Positions 16,279 to 25,545 of a stretch of 64,000 bases of DNA are shown in pieces. The translations under genes and the position numbers were made by a program. Positions within the stretch are counted from its first letter, which is position 1. The number at the start of each line of letters is the position of its first letter. The stretch comes from Xanthomarina spongicola (GTDB taxonomy: Bacteria > Bacteroidota > Bacteroidia > Flavobacteriales > Flavobacteriaceae), in NCBI RefSeq assembly GCF_003148645.1, contig NZ_QGGP01000007.1, forward strand, positions 95,999-159,998, given 5' to 3'. Under the pieces are notes generated by a model that saw nothing but the letters and a program-made list of their open reading frames with translations, was not told the DNA's origin and did no database searches.

Positions 16279-17331
16279 ATGAAATCAAACATTATTATTT
16301 GTTTTTGTTTCTTAGTTTTTTGTTTTGGATGCCAAATAAAACAAAATTCTAACCCAGAAACCAATTGCGATTCAACGTATTTAGATTATTCTAACAGTAA
16401 AGATCAATTTACTGGAGGCATCAACATGATTCCAATTACAACACCAAAAGGCACCTTCAATGTTTGGACAAAACGTGTTGGTAATAACCCGAAAATAAAA
16501 GTATTACTTCTTCATGGCGGACCTGGTGGGACACACGAATTATTTGAATGCTTTGATGGCTATTTCCCAAACGAAGAAATTGAATATGTATATTACGATC
16601 AGCTAGATTCTTATTATAGCGACAAACCAAATGACTCTACACTTTGGACAACTGAACATTTTGTTGAAGAAGTAGAACAAGTTAGAAAAGCGTTAAATAT
16701 GGATCATAGCAACTTCTATTTACTAGGTCAATCTTGGGGAGGTATATTAGCCATGGAATATGCTTTAAAATATCAAGACAATTTAAAAGGTTTAATTATT
16801 TCGAACATGATGGCTAGTATCCCTGAATATGAAAAATATGCTGCTGAAGTTTTAGGACCGCAATTAGATCCTGAAGTTTATAAAGAAATTAAAGACATGG
16901 AAGCTAATAACGATTTTGAAAATCCAAGATATGCAGAATTAGTCACAACCAATTATTATACAGAACACGTATTAAGAATGCCATTAAATTCCTGGCCAGA
17001 ATCAATAACACGAGGATTTAACCACTTAAATCCAAGCATCTATATTTATATGCAAGGCTATAGTGAATTTGGAGTTACTGGTAATGCCACTTTAAAAGGC
17101 TGGGATGTATCGGATAGGTTAAAAACCATAAACACGCCAACCTTAATGATTGGTGCTACTTATGATACTATGGATCCAAAATATATGGAATGGATGTCTA
17201 ACCAAGTTCCTAACGGTCGCTTCTTATTGTGTCCAAACGGAAGTCATTTCTCTCAATACGATGATCAAAAAAATTATTTCAAAGGGTTGATTTCTTTTAT
17301 CAAAGATGTGGATTCTGGCTCATTTAATTAA
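16279..17331 (+). CDS. Alpha/beta hydrolase lipoprotein, proline iminopeptidase-like
   Basis: A 350-residue exported hydrolase with lipobox FCFGC (Cys18). The S33-type alpha/beta hydrolase fold shows the oxyanion motif HGGPGG near residue 80, nucleophile elbow GQSWGG near 150, the acid in GATYDTMDP and the His in NGSHFSQ. The arrangement matches proline iminopeptidase-like enzymes, which remove N-terminal proline from peptides, but lipid anchoring suggests work in the periplasm. A candidate LytTR operator lies upstream and the amidohydrolase gene starts 10 bases after it. Confidence 0.88.
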   Translation: MKSNIIICFCFLVFCFGCQIKQNSNPETNCDSTYLDYSNSKDQFTGGINMIPITTPKGTFNVWTKRVGNNPKIKVLLLHGGPGGTHELFECFDGYFPNEEIEYVYYDQLDSYYSDKPNDSTLWTTEHFVEEVEQVRKALNMDHSNFYLLGQSWGGILAMEYALKYQDNLKGLIISNMMASIPEYEKYAAEVLGPQLDPEVYKEIKDMEANNDFENPRYAELVTTNYYTEHVLRMPLNSWPESITRGFNHLNPSIYIYMQGYSEFGVTGNATLKGWDVSDRLKTINTPTLMIGATYDTMDPKYMEWMSNQVPNGRFLLCPNGSHFSQYDDQKNYFKGLISFIKDVDSGSFN

Positions 17332-17341
17332 TCTATTTTTT

Positions 17342-19078
17342 ATGAATAAAATACTTAGTACTTTAACCTTATTTTTCTCTATTACATTTGGTTTTTCGCA
17401 AACTTATATCACGAATGTAACCATTATAGATGTTGAGAATCAAAAGTTAATTCCCAATCAAACAGTAGTTATTACTGGAGATAAAATTTCTAATATTCAA
17501 TCAAGTAAAAAGATTAAAGTTGCAGCAGATACCTCTGTAATTGATGGTACTAACAAATATTTAGCACCAGGTTTAACAGACGCTCATGTGCATTTTTTTC
17601 AAAATGGAGGGCTTTACTCGCGTCCTGATGTTATTGATTTAAGAAAGGAAAAATCTTTTGAAGAAGTCATTGAATTTTCTCATGAAAATATGGAAGACCA
17701 ACTTCGAAGATACTTAAGAAGTGGTATTACTAATGTGATAGACGTTGGAGCCACTTATAACCTCCTTGAACTAAGAAAAACTTTCGAAAACAAAAATTTT
17801 GCACCTTCAGTTTACATGACAGGCCCATTGTTAACCACATACGAACCTCAAGTTTACATAGGATTAAAAAAGAACGAACCATTTAGTTTGGTTAAAACCG
17901 AAGAAGATGGCAGAAAAATGGTACAAGCACAATTAGCACATAAGCCAGATTTCATTAAAATCTGGTACATCGCTGGTGCAGATGGTTTGGATGCAGAAAC
18001 AAGTGCAAAGAAAAATTCTCCTTTAATTAAAGCCATTATTGAAGAAGCCCATAAAAACAATTTAAAAGTTGCTGTTCACGCATCCGAAAGAATTACAGCA
18101 CAGTTAGCTGTTGAAAATGGCGCAGATTTTTTAGTACATAGTGTGGATGATGAGATTGTTCAACCAGATTTTGTTAATCTTTTAAAGAAAAACAAAGTCA
18201 TTCTTTGTCCAACACTAACTGTTTACGATGGTTACATGAATACGTTTGGACAAAAACATAGTTTTAGCGATTTAGAATTAACACAAACCAATCCATATCA
18301 ATTAGGTACTTTATTAGACTTAAAACACATTCAGGACACCTTGCTTGTAAATCAATACAAGAGTATGGCTAATTCAGAAAGAAGCATGTCTGGTCTTAAA
18401 AAATCAGATTCTATTAGCATGGTAAATTTAAAAATATTATCAGATGCTGGTGTGTTAATTGCAACTGGAACAGATGCAGGAAATATTGGAACCTTACATG
18501 CTTCATCTTACTTAAAAGAACTACAAACCATGCACAAAAGTGGCATGAGCAATTGGCAAATTCTTCAAGCATCAACCATTAATGGTGCGAAAGTTCTAGA
18601 TAAGCAAAATGAATTTGGCTCTGTTAGCATAGGAAAAAATGCAAATTTGATCCTTTTAGATGAAAATCCAGTTGACAAGATTGAAAATCTCACAAAAATA
18701 CATCGTGTTATTAATAAAGGAACTGTTTTTAATCCTGAATCTTTAGTTGAAGAAACACCAGAGGCTTTAGTGCAGCGTCAATTAAATGGCTATAACTTAA
18801 GAAATATTGACGCTTTTTTAGAACCATATGCAGACGATGTAGAAATATATAATTATCCAGATCAATTAGCCTCAAAAGGGAAAGAAAATATGCGTTTAGG
18901 TTACTCTCAAATGTTTCAAACGGTTCCTAATTTACATTGCGAACTCAAAGGCAGACTAATCAGAGGAAATATTGTAATTGATCAAGAATACGTACAATTT
19001 GGTGATAAAATTTTAGAAGCCATAGCTATCTATCATATAGAGAATAATAAAATTAAAAAAGTCTATTTCATTCAATAA
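17342..19078 (+). CDS. Amidohydrolase fused to an NTF2-like domain, exported
   Basis: A 578-residue protein with a signal peptide (TLTLFFSITFGFSQ). The start at 17342 is chosen because an earlier in-frame codon would put 12 residues before the signal peptide. Residues about 20-445 form an imidazolonepropionase-like metal-dependent hydrolase: DAHVHF metal ligands, KIWY lysine, VAVHASE and FLVHSV histidines, and GTDAG aspartate. Residues about 460-578 form a SnoaL/NTF2-like domain (NIDAFLEPYADDVEIYNYP onward). The fusion suggests that the second domain binds a product or substrate. It follows the alpha/beta hydrolase by 10 bases, so the two may degrade the same compound. Confidence 0.9.
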   Translation: MNKILSTLTLFFSITFGFSQTYITNVTIIDVENQKLIPNQTVVITGDKISNIQSSKKIKVAADTSVIDGTNKYLAPGLTDAHVHFFQNGGLYSRPDVIDLRKEKSFEEVIEFSHENMEDQLRRYLRSGITNVIDVGATYNLLELRKTFENKNFAPSVYMTGPLLTTYEPQVYIGLKKNEPFSLVKTEEDGRKMVQAQLAHKPDFIKIWYIAGADGLDAETSAKKNSPLIKAIIEEAHKNNLKVAVHASERITAQLAVENGADFLVHSVDDEIVQPDFVNLLKKNKVILCPTLTVYDGYMNTFGQKHSFSDLELTQTNPYQLGTLLDLKHIQDTLLVNQYKSMANSERSMSGLKKSDSISMVNLKILSDAGVLIATGTDAGNIGTLHASSYLKELQTMHKSGMSNWQILQASTINGAKVLDKQNEFGSVSIGKNANLILLDENPVDKIENLTKIHRVINKGTVFNPESLVEETPEALVQRQLNGYNLRNIDAFLEPYADDVEIYNYPDQLASKGKENMRLGYSQMFQTVPNLHCELKGRLIRGNIVIDQEYVQFGDKILEAIAIYHIENNKIKKVYFIQ

Positions 19079-19129
19079 AAAACCAAACAACCCTAAGTCT
19101 TATTATTAATAGCATTAAAATTAAGACAA

Positions 19130-20389
19130 ATGACAACCAACAAAACAACTAACACAACACTACAACCAGTAACCAAGGAAGAAAGAATTGATTTTCTAGA
19201 CATATTAAGAGGCATTGCCATCTTTTTTATTTTTGCAGCTAATATTATTTATTTTTCTGGGTTCTTCTTTTTCCCACCAGAAGCACATATACCTTCTACA
19301 AACTTGGTTATAGATCCTTATGTAGACTTTATATCATTTACATTAATAGACGGTAAATTTTATTCCATTTTTTCTTTGCTTTTTGGTATTGGTTGTGCCA
19401 TACAGTTCAATAAATTGAATAATCTCAACAAACCCTTTGCTCCTTTTTTTAGACGCAGAATGTTCTGGCTTTTAATAATAGGATTAATTCACTTATGCCT
19501 TTTTTGGTTAGGAGACATTTTAACTCTCTATGCTTTACTTGGTTTTGTACTTATTTGTTTTGTTAAAATGCCCAATAAAAAACTTATAACATGGTCAATA
19601 ATTTTAATTTTATTTCCACTAGCTAACTGGTTTATAATACATATAGCAAATTTTAATTACCCAATGTATTTATTTCATTTAAACACAAAATATGCTGAAT
19701 CTATGGGTTTTCAAATGGTGGAATGGCAAGGTGTAAAAAGGTTCAGTATGCAAGCACATTTATTAAATCAAGACATCTTAGAATTCTTTAAAATGAACGT
19801 TGGAAACACGTTGATTAGAATAGGAAATATTTTAAGGGAAGGTAGAATCTTTAAAGTTCTTGGTATTTTTCTAATTGGTCTTTGGGCAGGAAGAAAAATC
19901 ATTAACGAAGATTTGCTAAATAACACCAAATTTTTAAAGAGAGTGGCTCTTTGGGGAGTTTGTATTGGACTACCAATAAGTGTTTTTAGAACATATATAG
20001 AATTCTTTTCTAGTCAAGAACTTATTTGGGATTTTCTAAACACTCTTTCTTATGCTTTTGGAACAGTACCTTTAGCAATGGGTTATGCAGCTTTATTGGC
20101 GCTTTTTTATAGAAAAGGATTTAAGTTTTTACATTGGTTTGCTCCAGTTGGAAAAACAGCACTATCAAATTATATATTTCAAACCTTTATAGCAATAACC
20201 ATATTCTATGGAATTGGCTTTGGCTGGGCAGGAAAATTTGGTATTACTGTTATTATGGGAATTACATTAACCATTTTTGCCTTTCAAATAATTATGAGTA
20301 TATGGTGGCTTAAACATTTTAGGTTTGGACCACTAGAATGGATTTGGAGACAATTAACTTATAATAAAAGAATCAAACTCAAGAAATAA
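19130..20389 (+). CDS. DUF418 multi-span membrane protein
   Basis: A 419-residue inner-membrane protein with about ten hydrophobic helices. The N-terminal RIDFLDILRGIAIFFIF and the C-terminal GKTALSNYIFQTFIAI and FGPLEWIWRQLTY are hallmarks of the DUF418 family (YeiB-like), whose function is unknown, with possible acyl or small-molecule transport. It lies 51 bases after the amidohydrolase gene in the same direction. Confidence 0.9.
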   Translation: MTTNKTTNTTLQPVTKEERIDFLDILRGIAIFFIFAANIIYFSGFFFFPPEAHIPSTNLVIDPYVDFISFTLIDGKFYSIFSLLFGIGCAIQFNKLNNLNKPFAPFFRRRMFWLLIIGLIHLCLFWLGDILTLYALLGFVLICFVKMPNKKLITWSIILILFPLANWFIIHIANFNYPMYLFHLNTKYAESMGFQMVEWQGVKRFSMQAHLLNQDILEFFKMNVGNTLIRIGNILREGRIFKVLGIFLIGLWAGRKIINEDLLNNTKFLKRVALWGVCIGLPISVFRTYIEFFSSQELIWDFLNTLSYAFGTVPLAMGYAALLALFYRKGFKFLHWFAPVGKTALSNYIFQTFIAITIFYGIGFGWAGKFGITVIMGITLTIFAFQIIMSIWWLKHFRFGPLEWIWRQLTYNKRIKLKK

Positions 20390-20437
20390 CTTATTAAAAC
20401 ATCAATAAATTAGAAATCAAATCTAAAAATTAACATC

Positions 20438-20773
20438 ATGAATTCAAAGGACACCTCTTGGACAAAAAAAGAGCTACAAACTTATATTTTACTGCTCTGT
20501 GCAAATGCAGATTCTAATGAAACAGAAGAAGAACTTAATTTAATAAAATCTAAAACTGACCCTGAAACTTTTGAAAAAATACACAAAGAATTTAGTAATG
20601 ATTCCGAAGAAGAAAGATTCGAAAAAATTGACATCAACGTTCAATTACACGATTATTCTAATATGGAACTCTCTGAATTTAGAAAAGAAATGTATGAAAT
20701 TTTCTTAGCAGACAAAAAATATATGCTTATGGAACGTAATTTAGATCGCATTTTAGACAATATTCTCTATTAG
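20438..20773 (+). CDS. TerB-like small acidic protein
   Basis: A 111-residue cytosolic, acidic, helical protein. The stretch LLCANADSNETEEELNLIKSK has the spacing of the TerB helix-turn-helix-like acidic loop found in stress and metal-response proteins. There is no signal peptide. It lies 48 bases after the DUF418 gene and 16 before a cupin gene, so it is probably cotranscribed. Function unknown. Confidence 0.65.
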   Translation: MNSKDTSWTKKELQTYILLLCANADSNETEEELNLIKSKTDPETFEKIHKEFSNDSEEERFEKIDINVQLHDYSNMELSEFRKEMYEIFLADKKYMLMERNLDRILDNILY

Positions 20774-20789
20774 AAAAGACTTTTATAAC

Positions 20790-21224
20790 ATGAGTAAATT
20801 CTTAAAAAACTTGTGCTCTCAAGAGCGAAACATAAGCCTAAATTCGCAATTCAAAATAACTACTCTGTTGTTTTTATGCCTTATGGGCTGTAAAAACAAA
20901 ACTACTATACCAGATCCATTACAAGCAGGATGGAACAATCAATCTGTTTGTGTAGTGGTTGAAGACAACCCAAAAATTAGAGTGTTAAAATGTACTTTTC
21001 CTCCAGGAGTTGGACACGAAAGACATTATCATGCTGCTCATTTTGGATATACCATTAAGGGAAGCAAATTTCGTATTAAAGACACAACTGGTACTCGTGA
21101 GATAGATGTACCTACAGGAACTGAATTTTATAATGAAGGAATAGAATGGCATGAAGTTTTAAATATTGGCGACAGTATTGCTGAATTTTTAATTATAGAA
21201 CCTAAAACAAATTCTGACAAATAA
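20790..21224 (+). CDS. Cupin-domain lipoprotein
   Basis: A 144-residue protein. A hydrophobic TTLLFLCLMGC segment ends in a lipobox cysteine, though the leader before it is unusually long. The mature part is a small cupin: VLKCTFPPGVGHERHYHAAHFGYTIKG supplies the HxH and Glu-type metal ligands, and GIEWHEVLNIGDSIAEFL the late histidine. The substrate is unknown. It resembles the exported cupin at 12809 only in fold. Confidence 0.75.
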   Translation: MSKFLKNLCSQERNISLNSQFKITTLLFLCLMGCKNKTTIPDPLQAGWNNQSVCVVVEDNPKIRVLKCTFPPGVGHERHYHAAHFGYTIKGSKFRIKDTTGTREIDVPTGTEFYNEGIEWHEVLNIGDSIAEFLIIEPKTNSDK

Positions 21225-21237
21225 AATCACCTACAAT

Positions 21238-22008
21238 ATGATAAAGTTTTTTAGAAAATTACGTGAAAACATGATTAAAGAGAACAGAGTAAGTAAGTAT
21301 ATTCTTTATGCCATTGGCGAAATCATCCTAGTGGTTATTGGTATTCTCATTGCTTTACAAATAAACAATACTAACGAAGCGAATAAAGCAAGAGTAAAAG
21401 AATTGCATTATCTTAAAAACATCAAAACCGATTTACTCCTAAACATAGATAACATCAATAGTTTTATTGAAACCAGAGAAACTAAAATTAAATCGGCAAA
21501 CATTGTTTTGGAGTATTATGAGGGGAAACCTCTCTCTAATCTTAATGATTTCAATAAAAATATTTTAAACGTATATATCTGGCATAAATTCTATCAAATA
21601 AACAACACCTTTTTAGAATTAACCAACTCAGGAAATCTAGCAACAATATCAAATGATTCTATAAAGAACGGTTTACTAAATATAGATGCGCTTTATAAAG
21701 AATTAAAAGGCGAAGAAGAGCATTATCGTTTTGACACAGAGGTACTACTTTATGAGCCTTCGTTTAATGTTTTAGACTTAAATCCACTAACAAAAAAATT
21801 CATGTACGATGTTAGTAATGGCCAAGCTGGAGAAAATACTGAAATACCTAGAGAAAATTTTGAAACACTTTTAAAAGACACCAAACATAAAAATGGCTTC
21901 GTAATGGCAGTTTATGAATTTACAGTTATGAACGGTCAATTAGCAACCATGAAAAACATGTCTGAAGAACTTATACAACTAATTGATAAGGAACTAAAAA
22001 AAGGATAA
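21238..22008 (+). CDS. DUF6090-like membrane protein, copy 1
   Basis: A 256-residue protein with the N-terminus MIKFFRKLRENMIKENRVSK, a membrane helix YILYAIGEIILVVIGILIAL (about 21-40), and a long soluble helical part. This is the layout of the flavobacterial DUF6090 family, of unknown function. The next gene, a diverged paralogue, begins on the base after its stop codon. A fourth relative is at 44115. Confidence 0.85.
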   Translation: MIKFFRKLRENMIKENRVSKYILYAIGEIILVVIGILIALQINNTNEANKARVKELHYLKNIKTDLLLNIDNINSFIETRETKIKSANIVLEYYEGKPLSNLNDFNKNILNVYIWHKFYQINNTFLELTNSGNLATISNDSIKNGLLNIDALYKELKGEEEHYRFDTEVLLYEPSFNVLDLNPLTKKFMYDVSNGQAGENTEIPRENFETLLKDTKHKNGFVMAVYEFTVMNGQLATMKNMSEELIQLIDKELKKG

Positions 22009-22722
22009 ATGATTAAATTCTTCAGAAAAATAAGGCAGAACATGATAAAAGAGAACAAAGTTAGCAAATACATGCTGTATGCTATTGGAGAAATCATACT
22101 CGTGGTTATTGGTATTTTAATTGCGCTTCAAATAAATAATTGGAATGATACACGAAAGAATCAAAAATATGAACAAGAAATCCTGCTTTTAATTAATCAA
22201 AATTTAAAAAATGATTCACTTGCTTTATCCCTTGAATTAATTAAAGCAAAGAAAGCTACTTTATTAACAAACCGATTAATAGAGCAAGTTGCTTCAGGGA
22301 ATTATGGTGATAGTTTAAACTATTGGATGGGAAATATTATTTCATTTGAAAGATTTAAATCACAATCAAGCGCCTTTGAGGTATTAAAATCAAAAGGGAT
22401 AGAAACAATTTCTGACAATGAACTCCAATTAGCATTAATATCTTATTACGATGAAACTTTATATAATATACATCAATCACTTAACGATGTAAGTGACTCC
22501 TTTAAAACAGATTGGATTCCAATAATAAAACAAGATTTTTCAGATTTTAAATGGCGTGAGTATTGTATACCTATAGATTCTAAAGTATTTTTTGAAAATC
22601 CATCAACCATTACTTTTTTCAAAATTTATAAGGATAATCGATCAGGTTCTGTGCAAAATATTGAATTAGCATTAGATAAAATATCTGAAATAAGAATATT
22701 AATTAATAAAGGTTTAAAATGA
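22009..22722 (+). CDS. DUF6090-like membrane protein, copy 2
   Basis: A 237-residue paralogue of the preceding gene with the same basic N-terminus and a membrane helix at 21-40, followed by a predicted helical soluble domain that differs from copy 1. It has no gap from copy 1 and its stop overlaps the start of copy 3 (ATGA). The first 116 bases are nearly identical to copy 3. Confidence 0.85.
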   Translation: MIKFFRKIRQNMIKENKVSKYMLYAIGEIILVVIGILIALQINNWNDTRKNQKYEQEILLLINQNLKNDSLALSLELIKAKKATLLTNRLIEQVASGNYGDSLNYWMGNIISFERFKSQSSAFEVLKSKGIETISDNELQLALISYYDETLYNIHQSLNDVSDSFKTDWIPIIKQDFSDFKWREYCIPIDSKVFFENPSTITFFKIYKDNRSGSVQNIELALDKISEIRILINKGLK

Positions 22723-22834
22723 TTAAATTCTTCAGAAAAATAAGGCAGAACATGATAAAAGAGAACAAAGTTAGCAAATACATGCTGTATGCTATTGGAG
22801 AAACCATCCTCGTGGTTATTGGTATTTTAATTGC
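22009..22834 (+). repeat. 116-bp direct repeat at the starts of two DUF6090-like genes
   Basis: Bases 22009-22124 and 22719-22834 differ at 2 positions only; the first 85 are identical. The rest of the two genes is unrelated in length, which points to a recent duplication or gene conversion of the 5' end. Confidence 0.85.
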
Positions 22835-22886
22835 CTTAAGCATCAACAACTATAATGAATACATAAAACATATAAATTTTAACTAA
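22719..22886 (+). pseudogene. Truncated DUF6090-like gene, copy 3 (55 codons)
   Basis: This frame starts inside the ATGA overlap with copy 2, repeats its first 38 codons almost exactly (basic N-terminus and membrane helix), then runs through about 16 unrelated codons (SINNYNEYIKHINFN) to a stop. The soluble domain is missing. It is either a decayed tandem copy or a 55-residue single-span peptide, possibly a product of recombination. It ends 36 bases before the first FIST gene. Confidence 0.75.
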
Positions 22887-22922
22887 CTTTAAAGAATCTA
22901 GAAAAAATTCACTAAATATTCC

Positions 22923-24062
22923 ATGAAAGCAAAATCCATAAAAGGACATTCTACTTCAGAAATAAAAACAGCTTTAACTCAAAGTATGGCAGATGGTTTT
23001 AAACCCACTTTGGCCATCGTCTTTTTATCTATAAGTCAAGATAGAAAATCAATTTGTCAACTTCTAGATAAAGAAAATATTGCTATCTATGGATCTACAA
23101 GCAATGGTGAGTTTATCGACGAAGAAAATGAAAAAGAATCGACAGCAATTTTGTTAATGGATATTAAAAGAGAACATTTTAAAATTTACCTCGAAGAATA
23201 TCCCAATAAAAACTATCGTGAAACTGCAAAAAACATAGCTTCAAAAGCAAAAAAAGAATTTAAAAAACCTGCATTCTTAATTGCTGCAAGTCATCTAGAA
23301 ACTGATGCCGAACAATTACTGTATGGTTTTGAAGATATTATTGGAAAGCATGTTAATGTTTTTGGAGGAATGGCAGGAGACGATTATACATTTTCAGATC
23401 AATTTGTTTTTACAAATGGAAAAGAAAGCAATATTGGAACTGTAGTCTTAGCTTTAGATGAAAACAACATAAAGATTAAAGGAGTTGCCACCTGTGGCTG
23501 GAAAGCTGTAGGCACTGAAAAAACCGTTACTAAAAGCGAAGGTAATCATGTTTATACTGTAGATAATATTCCTGTATTAGATATTACCACAAAATATGGT
23601 GGTTTAGAAAATGTAACTCCCGAAAACGAAAATTTATTACTTGAGATCGCTGCCAATTTTCCCTTGCAATTACAAAGAGAAAAAGGCGACCCTGTAATGC
23701 GACCTGGTTTGGTTGTTGACTGGAGTGATCGTTCCTTTTATTGTAGTGGGTCTGTACCACAAGGTTCTAAAGTTCGCTTTTCACTACCACCAGATTTTGA
23801 TGTGATGGACAAAGTAATTAAAGGTGTTCAACACTTAAAAGATACTGAAATGCCTGAAGCAGATGCTTTAGTCGTTTTTAGTTGTGCAGGAAGAATTTTA
23901 TCTCTTGGACCACTAATGAATCTAGAGTTGGAAGGCGTGAAGAATGTATGGAATATACCAATGGCTGGTATGTTCTCTAATGGAGAATTAGCCAGAGCAA
24001 CAGGTGGCAACCTTGAAATGCACAACCTAACAACTTGTTGTGTTGCACTAAAAGAAAAATAA
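22923..24062 (+). CDS. FIST N/C-domain sensor protein, copy 1
   Basis: A 379-residue cytosolic protein with FIST N (about 30-215) and FIST C (about 220-360) domains. Family hallmarks are SNGEF near residue 62, FGGMAGDD near 144-151, and FSCAGR near 320, then MFSNGE and a C-terminal TCCVALKEK. FIST domains are thought to bind small ligands such as amino acids and to feed signal transduction proteins. It leads four paralogues that share this length and order and lie before two histidine kinases. Confidence 0.92.
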   Translation: MKAKSIKGHSTSEIKTALTQSMADGFKPTLAIVFLSISQDRKSICQLLDKENIAIYGSTSNGEFIDEENEKESTAILLMDIKREHFKIYLEEYPNKNYRETAKNIASKAKKEFKKPAFLIAASHLETDAEQLLYGFEDIIGKHVNVFGGMAGDDYTFSDQFVFTNGKESNIGTVVLALDENNIKIKGVATCGWKAVGTEKTVTKSEGNHVYTVDNIPVLDITTKYGGLENVTPENENLLLEIAANFPLQLQREKGDPVMRPGLVVDWSDRSFYCSGSVPQGSKVRFSLPPDFDVMDKVIKGVQHLKDTEMPEADALVVFSCAGRILSLGPLMNLELEGVKNVWNIPMAGMFSNGELARATGGNLEMHNLTTCCVALKEK

Positions 24063-24078
24063 TTAAACTATAATAAAT

Positions 24079-24387
24079 ATGTATAAATTAACTGTATTGT
24101 ATGGTCATCCAACAAATGCTGAGGCCTTCGAGAAATACTACAAAGAGAAACACTTACCACTAGCTTCAACTATGGAAGGTGTCGATAAACTTGAAGTAAC
24201 CAAGTTACTTGGAACACCAGATGGTCAAAAAGCCGATTATTATAGAATGGCAGAAATGTACTTTTCTAGTGTTGAGCAAATGCAAGAAACCATGGCTTCT
24301 CCAGAAGGACAAGCAACCGTTAACGATCTATCCAACTTCGCCACAGGTGGTGTAAACGTGATTGTTGGAGTTACAGAAAATGATTAA
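24079..24387 (+). CDS. EthD-like small protein
   Basis: A 102-residue dimeric alpha/beta-barrel-type protein. It has the EthD family pattern: LTVLYGHPTNAEAFEKYY at the N-terminus, KHLPLA histidine, and a MYFSSVEQMQETMASPEG block with the conserved SPEG. Relatives assist cytochrome P450 systems or act as monooxygenase-like proteins, but no P450 is near. It sits between FIST copies 1 and 2 with 16-base gaps on both sides, so it may modify or bind the ligand of the sensors. That link is inferred from position only. Confidence 0.85.
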   Translation: MYKLTVLYGHPTNAEAFEKYYKEKHLPLASTMEGVDKLEVTKLLGTPDGQKADYYRMAEMYFSSVEQMQETMASPEGQATVNDLSNFATGGVNVIVGVTEND

Positions 24388-24402
24388 AAAACATTCCAAT
24401 AA

Positions 24403-25542
24403 ATGATTTCAAAAACAGTAAAAGGCAATTCAACCGAAGCTATCAAAAAAGAAATTGACAAGGCAACTTCTGATGGTTTCGAGCCAACATTAGCCATTGT
24501 TTTCACTTCAATTAAACAAGACTGGAAAGCTATTATTGATGTATTGAACCAAAAAGAAATTGCTGTTTTTGGAGCTACTACATCAGGAGAGTTTATAGAT
24601 GGAGATATTGAAGAAGGTAGCATAGTCATGATGCTGCTTGATATAAACCCTAAGCATTTCAGAGTTCTATTTCTTGAAACAGGTGAACATACAACCCATG
24701 AAAATGCAAAACAAATTGGTATAGCTGGAAAAAACACCTTTAATAATCCTGCTTTTATTATCGCTTCAGGTTGGTTGCACATAGATGGTGAAAAAATTAT
24801 TGAAGGTATCATTAAAGGTTTTGGTAATGAAGTAACCGTTTTTGGAGGCATGGCAGGAGACGATTTAGCCATGCAAGGACCACTAGTTTTTACAAATGAA
24901 AAAAGTGCCGTGAATGGTTTGCTTGCATTAATTGTTGATGAAGATAAAATTGAAATCAATGGTATTGCTACTTGTGGTTGGAAGCCTATTGGGACCACCA
25001 AGACTGTTACAAAAAGTGAAGGTAATATTGTTTATACCATAGATGATAAACCCGCTCTTGATATGGTCATGAAGTACCTTGGTCTCGATATAGATTTAGA
25101 TTCTGGAAATGATGTTCTGACCAATATTGGAGCTTATTACCCTTTACAATTAGAAAGAGAAAATGTAACTCCTGTGATGCGTACTGCAATGTGGGGAAAT
25201 AAAGAAGATCGTTCTCTTATTTGTGCAGGCACAGTGCCACAAGGAGCTAAAGTCAGGTTTTCACTTCCTCCAGATTTTGATGCTATTGAACAAGTTATTG
25301 ATGAATGCAAAGAAGTGAAAAAAGAACGGCAAAAGGAAGCTGATGCACTTATCATGTTTTCCTGTATTAGTCGTCATTTATCCTTTGGTATTTTAATGAC
25401 AGAAGAAATTGAGCAGGTGAAACAAGTTTGGGACGCTCCTATGGTTGGTTTCTTTAGCTATGGAGAATTTGGAAAATCAAAAACAGGAAAGCACGAATTT
25501 CACAATAACACCTGTTGTGTCGTGGCATTAAAAGAAAAATAA
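24403..25542 (+). CDS. FIST N/C-domain sensor protein, copy 2
   Basis: A 379-residue paralogue of copy 1, with GATTSGEF, FGGMAGDD, FSCISR and the C-terminal NTCCVVALKEK. It is much closer to copy 3 than to copies 1 and 4 (for example both share DKATSDGF and GDIEEGSIV), which suggests a recent split of these two. Four bases of spacing separate it from the next gene. The role is ligand sensing for the kinases downstream, by family and context. Confidence 0.92.
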   Translation: MISKTVKGNSTEAIKKEIDKATSDGFEPTLAIVFTSIKQDWKAIIDVLNQKEIAVFGATTSGEFIDGDIEEGSIVMMLLDINPKHFRVLFLETGEHTTHENAKQIGIAGKNTFNNPAFIIASGWLHIDGEKIIEGIIKGFGNEVTVFGGMAGDDLAMQGPLVFTNEKSAVNGLLALIVDEDKIEINGIATCGWKPIGTTKTVTKSEGNIVYTIDDKPALDMVMKYLGLDIDLDSGNDVLTNIGAYYPLQLERENVTPVMRTAMWGNKEDRSLICAGTVPQGAKVRFSLPPDFDAIEQVIDECKEVKKERQKEADALIMFSCISRHLSFGILMTEEIEQVKQVWDAPMVGFFSYGEFGKSKTGKHEFHNNTCCVVALKEK

Positions 25543-25545
25543 AAG

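Noticed and set aside
10575..19129. Recent mobile island carrying the oxidoreductase genes
   Set aside because: No integrase, transposase, tRNA or end repeats are seen and base composition is like the neighbours; the run looks accessory but not recently mobile.
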